Part shown: one piece after another, positions 49,147-61,458 of the stretch
How the letters are laid out: each line of letters starts with the position of its first letter
Position numbering within the stretch: the stretch's first letter is position 1
Origin: Paramacrobiotus metropolitanus
Taxonomy: Eukaryota > Tardigrada > Eutardigrada > Parachela > Macrobiotidae
DNA: 64,000 bases
Assembly (NCBI RefSeq): GCF_019649055.1
Contig: NW_026570291.1
Coordinates: 434,001-498,000 of the forward strand
Reading direction: 5' to 3'
The notes under the pieces: model-generated
Seen by the model: only the letters and a program-made list of their open reading frames with translations
The model's database searches: none
Told to the model about the DNA's origin: nothing
Program-made: the position numbers and the translations under genes

Positions 49147-51139
49147 CTGGTATCGTGGCCTTAGCCGCCTTTGCTGTTTGTAACATGTTGCTAAACATTG
49201 TCCTGTCGATGTGAGCATTGGCATGGTTCTATTACATTCCACATTTTACCTGCTTATACTGCGGTTTGCTGCTCCGACTTCAGACATAGTGGTTACTCTG
49301 TCAGGCACAAGCGATGGGGAAGCCGAATACCGAGGACAATAAGGAATGCGGCTTTTGAAGTACAGTAGTTCAATAGTTTATTCGTAGTAGTAATTATTGT
49401 TAAACGAGAGCCTTTCTGTGATTTGCTTTGCCTTTTGAACTTTGCTGTGCAAAGACACTTTGGCCAGTGTTTGTATCAAACACTAGAAAACTTGAAAAAT
49501 AATTTCTATAGAAGCAGTGACAATAATTACTTGGTGTCGGTGCTTAGGCATTTCAGCTGGCTGTGTGTCCAGGACTATGGGTTATAATTATATGTGCAGA
49601 ATGCTTCTTGCCGTTAGTTTCAAAAAGTTTTTAATTGCTCATCCGCGCAGTTGACGAGCGGCCTAGGAAAATTTTTGATTTTCGATTTGCGTACGTATAC
49701 CACAAAAACGTGGACGCGAAACCGAAGCTGTTTTCTGTAATTCTCATCACAAGTAACACAAGCACCGCATAAAAAGCCGATTTTTTCATACACATTTACG
49801 GTAAGTATTTACATTCTACATGTGCGGTTCTACATTCTACATGTACGGTTCTACATTTATGGTTCCGCGTGGACATTATCGAAATCTGCAATGCCCCAAT
49901 GTTCCGATTCTGCGCCGTCTCGATCTCTTACACTCTTACACTAGAAAGGTCATTGGTTTCTTAGGTAAAGCAAAAGCAAAAAGCAAAGCAAAATTAAAAA
50001 GCAAAAAAGTACTTTACTTAGGTAAAGCAAAAGAAATTTTTAGGAACGTAAAACATCACGCAGATCACTGCATTCAAACGTAGCCTTATGGTTAGCCAAA
50101 CAGTCTAACACCCAGTTTTGGTGACAACTGATCACCATACAAATGTACTTCGAACTGGGAATTAAATTTTTAAGTGCACCAATTTGTACGTTGATGTTGA
50201 AAGACAAGAAAACAAAGGGGCACCTGCATCAGGAACAATCAAGATTCCATGGTCCGACGTGATGTATGGCACCCACAGTCTAATTCATTCGAAGGATGCT
50301 TTTCTGTTATTGAGAAAAAAGGTCAATAATATCTGCGGCCTCTCCACAGTCTGCAGATCTCTCTAAGCAAAACTTTTACAAAGACCTGACACCACAGTCA
50401 GTCAGGGTTTTCCAGTGAAAGTTTACCATTTGGTACTTGAACTCGTATTTGGGCGAATGTTGTATGTGCAGATTGTTGTAGAAACTGAGGTCCCATTGTA
50501 CATTGCTTATCTTCTTGTGTTGGGTTTGGGTTAGGTTGGGTGGGGATATTTGCAACTTGAATGGGTGCGGTTCATTAAAACTCTTAAACTCGATATCTAC
50601 AGTACATTTGGGTTTCTGGAATGTATATGCACGATTCGGGACGGGCTCACATCGTAAGTGGGTGGATTCCTGATCATTACTGTATTGTGCTCTTTGCGAA
50701 ACTGAAAGAATAACTGCTGCGAGACCACGCCAGAGCCCGATCCATAAGTACCGTCCGTACTTGATTGAACTACAGTATAACGCTCGTTCGCTTATGATTT
50801 ATCTTTCAGTGTCTCACCATTTTATGATACAAACGTTAACCCTGCAATGCTTTTTAAAGGGCACACTTGAGAGTAATAATAAGAAATCACAGAAGGGTTC
50901 AAGCAAAGCTTGCCCATAATTATTTATAAAATAATGTAGAAAGTCGCTTTTTATGCTGTTTTCGGTACTCAGTTTGCAGATCGCAGCCATAACAATAATC
51001 GCCATCCTTGGAGCCGGGAGCGAAGCAGCAATATCAGTATCCCGAATTCGATTTGCTGGTAATTCGCAACCGGCTACACAGAGTCCATATCAGAATTTAG
51101 AAAGGGACAGTAAGGTCACGAAAACAGTACGTAACTGTT
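49147..51139. other. Intergenic
   Basis: No gene that I can support. A purine-rich AAAGCAAAAGC stretch at 49964-50035 gives a Lys-rich frame (49820-50083) that is low complexity. TTCTACATTCTACATGT direct repeats occur near 49809-49850. Confidence 0.4.
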
Positions 51140-51724
51140 AGGCAGAAAGACTCTGTCAGGGACCGTTTCCTGAAGCTATCGATCGTCATGCCGTGGAAAC
51201 CCACTTCGTTTGCTGGATAATCGCTGAGAAACAAGGTAAACTTGTGAAAAAGTCGGGTTATACAGATATTCAACGAAAGAAACTAAGCCGGTGCTAGTAA
51301 ACCGTATATTTCCCACTATAACGGACGAAATCGTTATTCGCAGCCGCGATTACTCTGTAAGTTAAACGTCTTTTCTTACCGGGAGTCGTCGATTCCTAGC
51401 GTCTCGAGTATGAATTCAGACAAAACTTTGACAAATCCTCGTTATCCTTCCCAACGACGTTTCCAATGGACGATAAGTTGCCAAACGCGCAGGCGTCCGT
51501 TGTGCCTCCGCTTGTAAGGAACTGATCGGTGTTGATGCATACCGAGATGTGCTGCAAAAGGTCACACTCTGAGCAAAGGTTCGAAGGATAAATTCTGTCT
51601 AGCAACTTGCTTACCTTGGGATTCTTTTTAACAGCTGCCCCGGCCCAGCATCGTTGTCAAGTCCTCGTGGAAATGATGAGGGAGATCAGATTCAGAAAGG
51701 TTGGTGCTCAGTTGAAAGAGGCAT
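51140..51724 (-). pseudogene. MIF pseudogene
   Basis: Third MIF copy, in reverse orientation, retaining the three-exon layout: exon 1 51724-51615, exon 2 51551-51380, exon 3 from 51240. Lesions: a 2-base deletion right after the start codon region (frame lost before FQLSTNL), an extra GGGC stretch in the LGQLL region, a 1-base deletion late in exon 2 (before SEFI), and loss of the G at the exon 3 border. Protein-like pieces remain: SVCINTDQFLTSGGTTDACA, FGNLSSIGNVVGKDN and FTLFLSDYPANEVGF. It is closer to copy 2 than to copy 1 in wording. Its upstream TATA equivalent is also damaged. Confidence 0.88.
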
Positions 51725-52049
51725 GATGTCGAATCGTCGACAGACGTTGAGTGCCGATGGAAAGACGTGGAATTTCCGAGGAACATTCACTTTCTGTTCC
51801 AAGAATTAATCGATTCGCAGAATGATCTGGTGGTACACGATTTCATTGCTTATGAAGCTTTTACGAACGATTTGGTGGACTCAGAAAGGGACAAACAAAC
51901 TGCCGGGAGACACGAATCACATGACTGTCAGCACCCTACAATCGCCTTTAACCGGACAAACTTGGAAATCTTACTCTTGAAAGTCATCCCACTTATGGTT
52001 TAGTCTGTAATCGGCCGCGCTCATGATTTATGCAGGAAATTAACAGTAA

Positions 52050-53480
52050 TGTAACCGAGCGGTTCTCTATTTAGAGCGGTTTTTACGAAACCCGAAAAAC
52101 GTTCCGATCGTCGAAAACCACTGCATTGACCAGTGCACGAGATAGTGCCTAACATGCTCAACCTTTTGACCTGTAGAATTAGTGTAATTTTCCCGCATCA
52201 AATCTGTTACTAACGTGCATGAGCTCATAATCAGTTAATTATCGGTAAATGGTTGATTAACTCTCCTCCGATGGTATTCTCGATAGTTCTCGATCAAATT
52301 GCAGTATACCTGCTGCGAGGAAAAATCGTACCGTAAACGTTAACCGTTTGGCTAATTAAATAACATTTTGGATGGACTTCCTCCATCCCTTATTGCTTGT
52401 TTGTTTAACTGAAAGTGAAGGACTTTTATGTGATTATTATAAATTAGTCTCCCTTAATTTGTTTTGCAATAAATTATACCTACATATATATGGCTTGACT
52501 ATGACCGTCTGCACCACAGCAGCATTACCACTTGACAGAAAACACTGGCTCTCATACGCACTCGTTCAACAACGAACTTGTTCTGTACAGCTTTTCTTAA
52601 AAGTTAAATGCATTAAAACAATGAATTACCTAACGATCGCATTTAAAAATTTGCATTGGCAGGCAAACTTGTACAGCATATACGAGTATTATCTGTATTG
52701 TTGCTGCAGCCTGCTGGTATACAATGTACTGGTGCGATATTCACAAACAGTTTTACATGCTGTAAACTTCTGCGAAATGTAGGAGTGATCAGTGGTGTGC
52801 AGTATGAGCGATACTATATCTTTTTAATGGTAAGCAGTCTAAAAAAATTTGCGCTAAGTATTCATGTAAAAGTTTCTTAGATGCGGCAACGTGTCGAAAA
52901 CCGTTTGAGGTTAATAAGTAATCATCTGAAAGCAGCGAACCTTTCGACAACCCTGCATCGGCTTTGTTGAATTTGCTCCAGTCGGTCAAAACTCGCAGAA
53001 GTACTGTACATGTTTCTAAAAATTCTGTTAATTATATCAAGTTAATACGTCATTAGGAATTCATCAGATGGGTGTTAATTGTTATATCGTATAATATGTG
53101 ATGTTTTACAGCAGTTAAGTTATGGTAATAAAGTTTATTTCAATTAATAAAAAAAACCATACGGAAGATCTTTATTATCTAGTCGCACTTGAAAAACAGC
53201 CCGTGCTTCGTTACTCAAGTCAGGCATAGCGAGACATAATTTATTGTGGGAGGAAGCGAAAGTTTGGCCGTCTTTGTACTTTAATTAGCAAGGTATGAAT
53301 ATTTATGATTCAAATTATCCTCGCAGCATATGTACATAAAATTTGGTCGCAGACCATCTCAGATAGCTGCGCTCAGCAATAATCAGTCATAAGTCCACAA
53401 TACCGAGTTTTAATCCAACAAAACCCCATAGTTCATAATTTGCTTTTCGCACATTTGGTCAGTGCTTACTCGAAACAGCA
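52050..53480. other. Spacer of the MIF inverted duplication
   Basis: No gene seen. The 136-codon plus frame at 52372-52782 is rich in Cys, Leu and Tyr with no motif and looks like chance in AT-rich DNA. Confidence 0.4.
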
Positions 53481-53682
53481 ACGATTACTGCAGTAATTAA
53501 CCTTGTGCGCGGCCGATTGCACCCTAATAATGGCATCCTAATAATAGATTTTTAAGACCTTTCCGCAAGAATGACCTTCCAAGTTTGTCTTTTAATGGCA
53601 CTTCTAGGGTACTGTCGGTTGTTTCTCGCGGCAGTTTGTCTGGGCACTTCCATTCCGAGAAAAACAGATTATTCGCAAAAGC

Positions 53683-53690
53683 TTTATAAG
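53683..53690 (+). promoter_or_regulatory. TATA box of MIF copy 2
   Basis: TTTATAAG followed by AGACCG, 161 bases before the ATG at 53851. It matches the copy 1 element in the TATAAGAGAC core. The pseudogene has CATAAGCAAT at the equivalent place. Confidence 0.45.
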
Positions 53691-53850
53691 AGACCGAATA
53701 TGTGTAGTACCACATAATTCGGCGAATCGATGAAAAACGTATACTTCTGGTTCTTGATAACTACAACTGTTGCAATCCGTGTGACCTTTGCTTCATCAAG
53801 CGCAAACCTTGTTAGAATTTGCTTTACGCCTTTCCTCCATCCATTTCATC

Positions 53851-54443
53851 ATGCCGCTTTTTCAACTGAGCACCAACCTTTCCAGAGCTGATTTTCCCCA
53901 GCATTTTCACGAGGACTTGACACTTATTCTGGGGAAGCTGCTGAACAAGAATCCCAGGGTAAGCAAGTTGCCGAGTGAAATATTGCCCACAAACGTTTGC
54001 TCAGAGCTTGACCTTTCGCAGCATATCTTGGTATGCATCTGCACCGACCAGTTCCTGACGTGCGGAGGCACAACGGAAGCCTGCGCGTTCGGCAACCTGG
54101 CATCCATTGGAAATTTTGCTGGAAAAGACAACGATGCCTACGTCCAAGTTGTGTCCGAATTCATACATGAGAAACTAGGAATCCAGGACTCGCGGTAAGC
54201 AAAGATACCGTATTTTAATTAACGATAAATGACTTGATTGGGAAAGTGCGTTTTTAGTATGATTTAAAAGCTTAAGAGTTCTTTGACTGGAAATCAGATT
54301 TTTCTGGAAATCCGATCATTGAATTCGTGCATTTTCCCAGGTTTACACTGTTTCTCAGCGATTATCCATCGAACGAAGTGGGCTTCCACGGCATGACGAT
54401 TGATAGCTTCAGGAGGAAGTCACAGACAGCACCTGCTGCCTGA
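53851..54443 (+). CDS. MIF: Macrophage migration inhibitory factor, copy 2
   Basis: Three exons, 53851-53958, 54022-54194 and 54341-54443; 127 residues. MPLFQLSTNLSRADF keeps Pro2; then HILVCICTDQFLTCGGTTEA, CAFGNLASIG, and FTLFLSDYPSNEVGFHGMT. Exon lengths 108 and 173 are identical to copy 1, so the pair arose by duplication. Intron 1 is only 63 bases, a multiple of three without a stop, so retention would insert 21 residues (VSKLPSEILPT and on) between beta elements of the fold. The strong GTAAGC donor and TTTCGCAG acceptor, and the equivalent intron in copy 1, favour splicing. C-terminal tail RRKSQTAPAA is extended compared with vertebrate MIF. Confidence 0.92.
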
Positions 54444-55559
54444 TTGGCTTCGTGACCTTTCTGCCTTCGCTGATTGTCGACAATGGACATAAGTGTTCTG
54501 TTATTTTGAGCATCTGGCAAATCTTGTCCGCATTTCTGTACTCCCGGCTTCCAGGCATTGCAAGTCTGCAACTGTGTAACTATTGTTTTGTGACCGAAAT
54601 CTGTGATTCGTTTTTGGCTTTAAACTTGGTTGTTGAAAGAGCATTTTGTTGATGTTTGTATCAGACAGTACGACAGGATGTTCAAGCATTATAAGAGAAA
54701 TCGTCCGGTACATGACACCAAATTTGGGGGTTTTTTTTGGTAGTAAGGGAACTTTCACGTTAATACAAAACACACAGTACGAACGTGCGCTACGCATTCT
54801 CGAATTGTGCTTACTACTTACAACGTACAACGGTGGTGACCCGATATATAAGTAGTGCGTGGTATTAATCTACCTCACGAAAGAACCATACTTTCGTTTT
54901 ACCAAAAATAATAAAAGAAGCGTTTTACTGGGTTTAGTGGGTTACTGTTACAGCAAGTTTTAAAACAGATTTCGTACACCAGAACTGCGGGTGTTTGTTT
55001 GTCAAGAAAATTAATACACGGCATCCAGCAACACGAATAAACGCAATTTAACGATTGCAGTACTAGTATTCAGAAGTCGAGAGACTCGAGACACAACGGA
55101 AAGTTACATGTCACCTCCAAACCGATAATATACGGTAGAACTTGCTTGCTTGCTACGGCAAATACTCTTGGTCGGGTTTGGTTTTTAATTGACCAATTTT
55201 TGGTGCGCACAAACACGCAAAGACCACGCAGTTTCCACAGCAGCTGGCTACCCACAACTACAACATACGTCGTACTAGTCCAAATCCAAAACAACGTAAC
55301 AAAATATTCGTGTGTAAGCAATAAAGGAAACAACAGCTAGATTCACAAAAACGCCTACAACCCGTAAAGGATTATTCCCCCAAAACGCAAGAATGCACCA
55401 AGGCCCCTCCGAAGAAAAAAACACAATAAAACCCCATCTGCACACACCGCGGGGGGAAAACAAAGAGCCACGGATACAACTTTGACAAAGGAACCTGTCT
55501 CACCGCAAACTGCTCACAAGGTGACGCACTACACACACGCCCAACAACACCCGCATCTT
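54444..55559. other. Intergenic between MIF copy 2 and the ataxin-2-like gene
   Basis: 3' ends of two convergent genes. AATAAA near 54909 could serve the MIF transcript but is about 465 bases past the stop. No other feature is supported. Confidence 0.4.
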
Positions 55560-58500
55560 TCATTCGGAGAGGCTGACGGATTTCTCCATCTGTCCGTCCT
55601 CCGTCGGGGACGGTCCCGCCCGTTCACTGCGCTCACTAACGCAAGTGGCATATCCACCAAAATACCCGCCCTGCTCCGGCTTATCGCTCCAAATCCCGCT
55701 CAAATCCGTCGAACTAAGCACGCGCATTTTGCCGCCGGATTCTTTCCCGTCGTCACTGTTCACCGTCATCGGCATGGAGGGCGGCCGGCTCAGATGCTGA
55801 CGCTGCAGATCGTCGCTCAGCTGCTCCACGAAACCTGTCTCCATCGGCTGCGGTGGGGGTGGTGCGACGAAGTGGGCGTTCATCGTCGGTGGCATGCCGT
55901 CCGGCGGCACCGGAAATACGCCTTGCTGTTCGAATGACGCCGGTTGCATTTGCGCTGCATACTGATTGTACGCGTGCAGCGACGCGTAATATTCATCCAA
56001 CGGTGGCAATGTGACCGGCACTAAACAGAAACAATAGAACAAAATAAATAAAATAAGTGTCGCTAAACAAAATCTGTGAACCACAAGAAAAAAGGATAAA
56101 AAACTGTTTTTAAAATTCTGAAAAGCGGTGTACTCATTGTTTCAGCTTTTTACAATTAATTGTATTAAAATTATCGCAGCTGAAAATTAAAAATGTCGAA
56201 TTTCCTGCGTTCAATGATCAACCAAAATTTCTGAATATGTTACTATTATTAATTTTGCAGTTCAACTTCTGCCAACAAAGCGTACGATAGTATCCCTGTC
56301 CGTTTCCAGTGGGCAAAAACGCGTGCACCACAATCGGAGAATTCGGTGACTGAATCATGACTGGCAGCGGAGAAACTGGGAACGCAATAGGTAGAGCCAC
56401 TGGCCGCGATGGAATTGGTTCTTCCGTCTGTTCAACGTGGGCTGCAGTTTCCTGTACTCCGATCTGCCCACAAACAAAGCCTTACTGACAATTTTCAAGT
56501 CCATAAGATGTTCGCATCTACTCACGTTAGATGGAACAAATCGATTCTGGTAATTATTGCCATTCCAGTTCTGCCGCTTACGCGAATCGTACGTCGGTCT
56601 CGAAAAGCCCTGAAGAAAAACCATTGTTGCTATTTATTGAGTTTTAATTTAAAAAAGTTTCACACTACCGGAACGAATTCCTCAGCCAAAGGGTTCAAGC
56701 GAAATTCAAACGACGAATTTTTATCATTTGGGCCTAAAACACAAAATTTTCAAAATCAGTATCACTCATAATTTCTGTATGGAGAAGGACTAACCTGATT
56801 TATGGGCTGCCTTCGTACCGCCATTCTTAGCTTGCTCACGCCGATGCCAGACATTGGCACTCGTCCATGGATTCTCTCCTGGAGCCAAAACTGGCTTCGT
56901 CTCCTCCACTTTCTGCTCTTTGAGCTGAATATCGTTCTTTCTTGCGTCCTGCACCGCCTCACGAGATTCACAGTGATTTTTCTTCTCTCCGTTTTTTGGT
57001 TTAGCGTCTTCTTTGGGATTAACAATGGGCTGTGGCGCAGTTTTATCCACTCCCTTCGCACCATAATTAGCACGGCTCTTGGCTACCGCACGGTTCATCG
57101 GCTGATTCCGCGCGAAACGTGGCTGCTGCTGCGCGTAGCAATTGTCACAGCGATCGGGATCGTTTGATGGTACGCGCGACAGTGATGGCTCGTACTGATG
57201 ATGCGATTTCTTCCCATCAGGGTAGCGCCGGTGCGGCGCATAGGATGGACGTCCATGTGACATGGACTGTTCCGGCTGATTTTTCTTATTCACGGGAGCA
57301 ATCCTACAAATAAGATAATGTGACAGGACTCACAGGAGTAATAACGATCCGACAAATGCTCACCCAAAAACATGATCGAAAAAAACATACTGTATGATCG
57401 AAAATTGTACACGTAATACGGGAAAACATTATCCCGGGATATATTTTCCACACAAACCACTGAACAAATGTGCTAAGAATGAGTGGAATAACAAAGCTAA
57501 AATAAGTCACCGCTGGAAAAAGAATAGGGATATCTTGACGGTGAAATACAGTATGTAGTATGTACTGTACGCGTTCACTTACTTTTGCTCCTCCTGCTTC
57601 GGTAAATCATCCGAAAGATTCGAATCCTGTGTGTTAAGAGACGGGCTTGTCGAGTAAGACTCGCATTTCCCTTCATCCAGGACATTTTCAATACTGGCGG
57701 TTAATATACTATCCATTTCCGATACCAAGGACGCATCTTCCGCGTTATCTACAATTCCAAATCATAGGAAAAAATCTGAAGGCATGCGAAAAGATACTTT
57801 CTAAAGATGCCCAAAATCCCAACAAAGCCAAAACAGTTAAAGAAACTTCCATATTCATAACCTCTCCATATTCGAAAACTTTCTCATGCTGATGAAAGCA
57901 TTTCCCATAAAAAGAATATGTGCAACAAATTTCAAATAATTTTTTGCTTGCTTAATTTTGTTACAGCTATGTAATAGTTTTACTGATTCCATTTACAAAT
58001 TAAAAAAACTGAAAAAATAATATTCACCAGTAGACAAAAAATACTTTAATTGTTCAGAACAAATAGAAAAGTGAACAGTAATCATCAGAAAATATTTTCT
58101 CGCGGAAAATGTAACCAAAGTGCCTAACTTACCGGAAGGCGCGTGCACAGCACGCTCATCATCGCTGGCGCTGGGCACATAGGCTGATGCAAAAGTGTTG
58201 CGCACTTGCATATCCACAGTGTCTGCTTTCTTCAGACAGATATACTCATACGATTCCTTAACTAGCCCGCTCAGAGTGGACTTCTCGATTACGGCATCCC
58301 GTAGAACCACTTCGCCCTGGAAACATGGGAGGAAAATCAGTAAGTTTTTAACTTCAAATGCTACTATGTAGGAAAACAACGAACCGTCGCTGTAAAGGCA
58401 CACATCAGCCCAACAATATGAAATCCATTGACAGTCCACGCTTCCGCTTCCATTCCCTGCAAATTCCGTTCGTAATGAATAATTAAAACTCAAAACAATT

Positions 58501-59178
58501 TTTTTTATTTTTTAAAAAAATTATTTGAAAAATTGTGACAGAACTGATAATTAAAACAAAGGCATAGCAACAGGTGATTTTTTAACTGAGAGAAAATCCG
58601 AAAAAAATAATTTCAGAAAATGCTTGAATTTCTGCTCTGGTTTCTTCGAAACTGTTCCATTTCAATAAAATATTTTTTTGGGGTGATATTTTAAAATTTT
58701 ACGACAAAATCAGTATGAGAATCCACTCACCACACTGCAGGAAATGGCATGGGCAACGCGATCGTTCTGCAGGAAGCCGTCCTGACAAAAACAATATCTT
58801 CATTTTATCCGATCGCCTGAACAACAAATCAGTTATGTTTACCATCTGAGGCATCTCACTGCCGAAGGGAATCCCCAAATGAGGCCGCGACTCCTTATGA
58901 TGCGCCTTGGCAGCATCCGCAGGGTTCCTGGAGTTCGTGCTGGCTTTACTGCAAGAAAAAGTTTCCTGTCGCACATTCCACGACCCGCAGCGGCAAGATG
59001 GATACCTTAACGTGAATTTTCGCGGATCATGCAGCTCCCCATCGGAGGTGCTGACACTCTCCGACCCCTCGGGAGCACCGAGGGAATGACCAGTTTCCAA
59101 CCGGTCAGTCGCCTTCTTCGCGCCTTTGCCCATGGCCCCAGTTGCGTGCTTCTGGCTCAGAACACGAAGATTGACCAT
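55560..59178 (-). CDS. ATXN2: Ataxin-2-like RNA-binding protein
   Basis: Ataxin-2 binds mRNA and poly(A)-binding protein and promotes translation and stress-granule assembly. Ten exons: 59178-58843, 58781-58731, 58456-58385, 58316-58133, 57748-57583, 57303-56795, 56733-56669, 56609-56526, 56463-56286, 56020-55560; 701 residues, phases consistent. LSm domain about 113-185 (NDRVAHAISCSV, GFHIVGLMCAFTATG, EVVLRDAVIEKSTLSG, SYEYICLKKADTVDMQ). The PAM2 motif for PABP is FRLNPLAEEFVP (about 450-461, exon 7). LSm plus PAM2 is diagnostic for ataxin-2. The LSMAD domain normally after LSm is not seen, and the protein is about half the human length (1,313). The tail is Pro/Met-rich. In exon 1, GTATCC..CTTGCAG (about 58951-59007) is an in-frame 57-base stretch that may be spliced as an intron, giving 682 residues. 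Confidence 0.9.
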
Positions 59179-61458
59179 TTCTAAACCTCAGCCCGGGACA
59201 ATGGGACTCAGTTCATGGCGTGCAAAACATACACAATCATAAAGACGAGAATTCGAACAGCGAAAGCAAAATAAATATGGAATGTCTGCACGCTTCCATT
59301 TGCACGATTTTCACTGTCTTCTCCTTACAGAGCCAAGTTTCGATGTGGGAAAATAGAGCACTGAGCGCTCACTGTGGGCTCGTCTGATGCAATGCTATTG
59401 CTCATCGGCTGTACCGGATAAATTAGGAGGTGCGCCTGAAAAACGTACCGAGAGACTGCTGGTTTCGCCGCGTTTGTGTGTGACTTCCGGTCAATTCTAA
59501 AATTCTGCTGTGTTCATTGTTCAGTACGGAAACATGATTCGCATTTTTCGAGACCGCATCTAATGCCATAAATAATAACATTTACTGACGTTAAATGGAT
59601 CGACAGATTAAATTACGTATATTAAACCAACATTTTTGGAATACGCTTGTACAATTATTACGATTTTAGCGCACGAGAATACTTTTTAAATAAAAGTTAA
59701 ACTGCAATTTTTTATTACAGTAAATGTTTGCATGTTCTTGTGCGTACTGTACTGCGTAGTAAAATGACGGTGTTGCCGGTGTGACAAGTGCACTCGTATG
59801 TTGTAAGCAGTGAATTATTTTGTGACCGTTTAATATATGCGGCCATGAAATGATTCATAACAAAAATAATATTCTTGTTCGCCGATGTGAAGCTGGAAGG
59901 TATTTTCAGATTTTCGCTTCGCCGTGATTGCGAGCAGCCTGCTAGCAGTTGCTGCTAAGTGCTAACTTGTTTTCAAAATACTACGGTAGCATATTCTAAA
60001 GGCTTGTACTTGTAGAGTGTAGTACCGCTTTTACACAGGCTTCCGGTTAAAAAGTGCATTAATACTGAAGCTAGGACTCCAAAAATGCGCTTTCTAGATT
60101 TATTTTAATTACTTCATGAAATTTAGAAACTTTCGTTAAGCCGACCATCTTATGCTCTTATTATCAGTGCAGGTAAACTGCTTCTACAAACGTGTTGTGC
60201 AGGTGTTTGATCTACTTTAATCGTTTATCCATCGTGCCAACTCATCCATCGTATGTACGGTATATAGATACATGACGTTAGCTGATAAGAGATTAAAAAT
60301 TGTTTAAATGATTCTACATGTTATCATCAGAAGAACCGTCGCGTGAGCCGGTCATATAGCCTTCGATAGCACATTGTTCCTTATCAGTTAATTTGGAAAA
60401 TGCGCACAAATTTACGACTTAATGCCATGTCCTAGAAATTCGTCACGATCGGGACGATATGGCCGACCAGAAGTTCCATGGTTCGACAGCCGGTAGGATA
60501 ACGGATATGACTGACGGTCAACTGCATTCATCACTCTTCCGGGTTCATGATGACGACTTAGATTCGTTGTTGTATTTATTGTAAGTGCGAAAAATTTAGA
60601 AATGTAACTTAAACAAACAAGCGGCAGTCAGCAAGCAGACTTATGCATCTAGATCTTATACACTTTATAATATGTACTTACTTTCCCACCCTGCTGCTAT
60701 CACTTTTTTAATTTCTGCATTAACGCAATCAGACACCGAAATAACTGGAAAACTGCTCAGGGCCGTATGTAAGTAAACGATTTCCATGAAAAAATTTTTT
60801 AATTTACGTTTATAGTCAGGCATGCTGATAAAAAATAAACAAGTGAAATTTTGCAAAAGCCAGCTTGCAATAGTATGATTTTGGCAAGCCGTTTGAACAT
60901 TTTGCTGCCTTCCTGCGTGCCCCTGTCTCAGTCTGTCTGTCGCAGTCTGTCACTGCTCTCGTATGGGTATGCTGCTTTCTTTTTTTGTCTGCTTTCCTCT
61001 CTCTGTGAGTATGAACGCCGTACGCGGCCACTGTAATGACTGTACGTAGATCTTCGTCCCTGCTTTTCTCCCACGGATCGTGTTTCTGAACTCTGTAATT
61101 GTCATCCGCCGGATTACGATATCTAAAGGATAACTCTGCAGTCCAACCGTATTAACTGCAGAACGGAAGTTGCAGTGGATAATCATCAATCGCGTTAGCC
61201 TCTCCTCGGCATCGATTGCAGGCTTTGCAACTCTCAGCTGCTGTGCTGCAGGCGTATGTATCAGTATCGCTCAATTTAACCAGCAACGGCTGCGTTTTGT
61301 CCAGATTAACTATTTCCTTTCTATTCCCTTACGCAATCGCTAGCCTTTGCCATCCTTCTAAGAAGCACATGAGCGGCGCTCTTTGCAGCTATTAAAGTAT
61401 CAATCTCATCCGCAGGGATAATCTGGCCATTGAGTCGCCCCTGGATGCATCCTCGACC
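59179..61458. other. Divergent intergenic region (shared upstream)
   Basis: Lies between the start of the ataxin-2-like gene (-) and the lipid phosphatase gene (+), so it should hold both promoters. The last 550 bases are C/T-rich (CTGTCTCAGTCTGTCTGTCG near 60922), typical of a 5' UTR or initiator area. No exon can be assigned; upstream noncoding exons are possible. Confidence 0.45.

Larger units (their letters stand above)
51140..54443. repeat. Inverted duplication carrying a MIF pseudogene and MIF copy 2
   Basis: Arm A (about 51140-52050) in reverse complement corresponds to arm B (about 53480-54443). Similarity covers the whole MIF gene and about 350 bases upstream: AAGCTTTTACGAACGAT at 51856 pairs with the complement of the 53680 area, and AATCGGCCGCGC occurs in both arms (about 52011 and 53508 reversed). 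The spacer is about 1.4 kb. The genes are head to head. Confidence 0.75.

Noticed and set aside
52372-52782. 136-codon plus-strand frame
   Set aside because: Low-complexity, no motif, lies in the spacer of the MIF inverted duplication with no splice or homology support.
56790-57167. Plus-strand frames opposite the ataxin-2 gene
   Set aside because: Shadows; the minus strand gives a continuous phase-consistent gene with LSm and PAM2.
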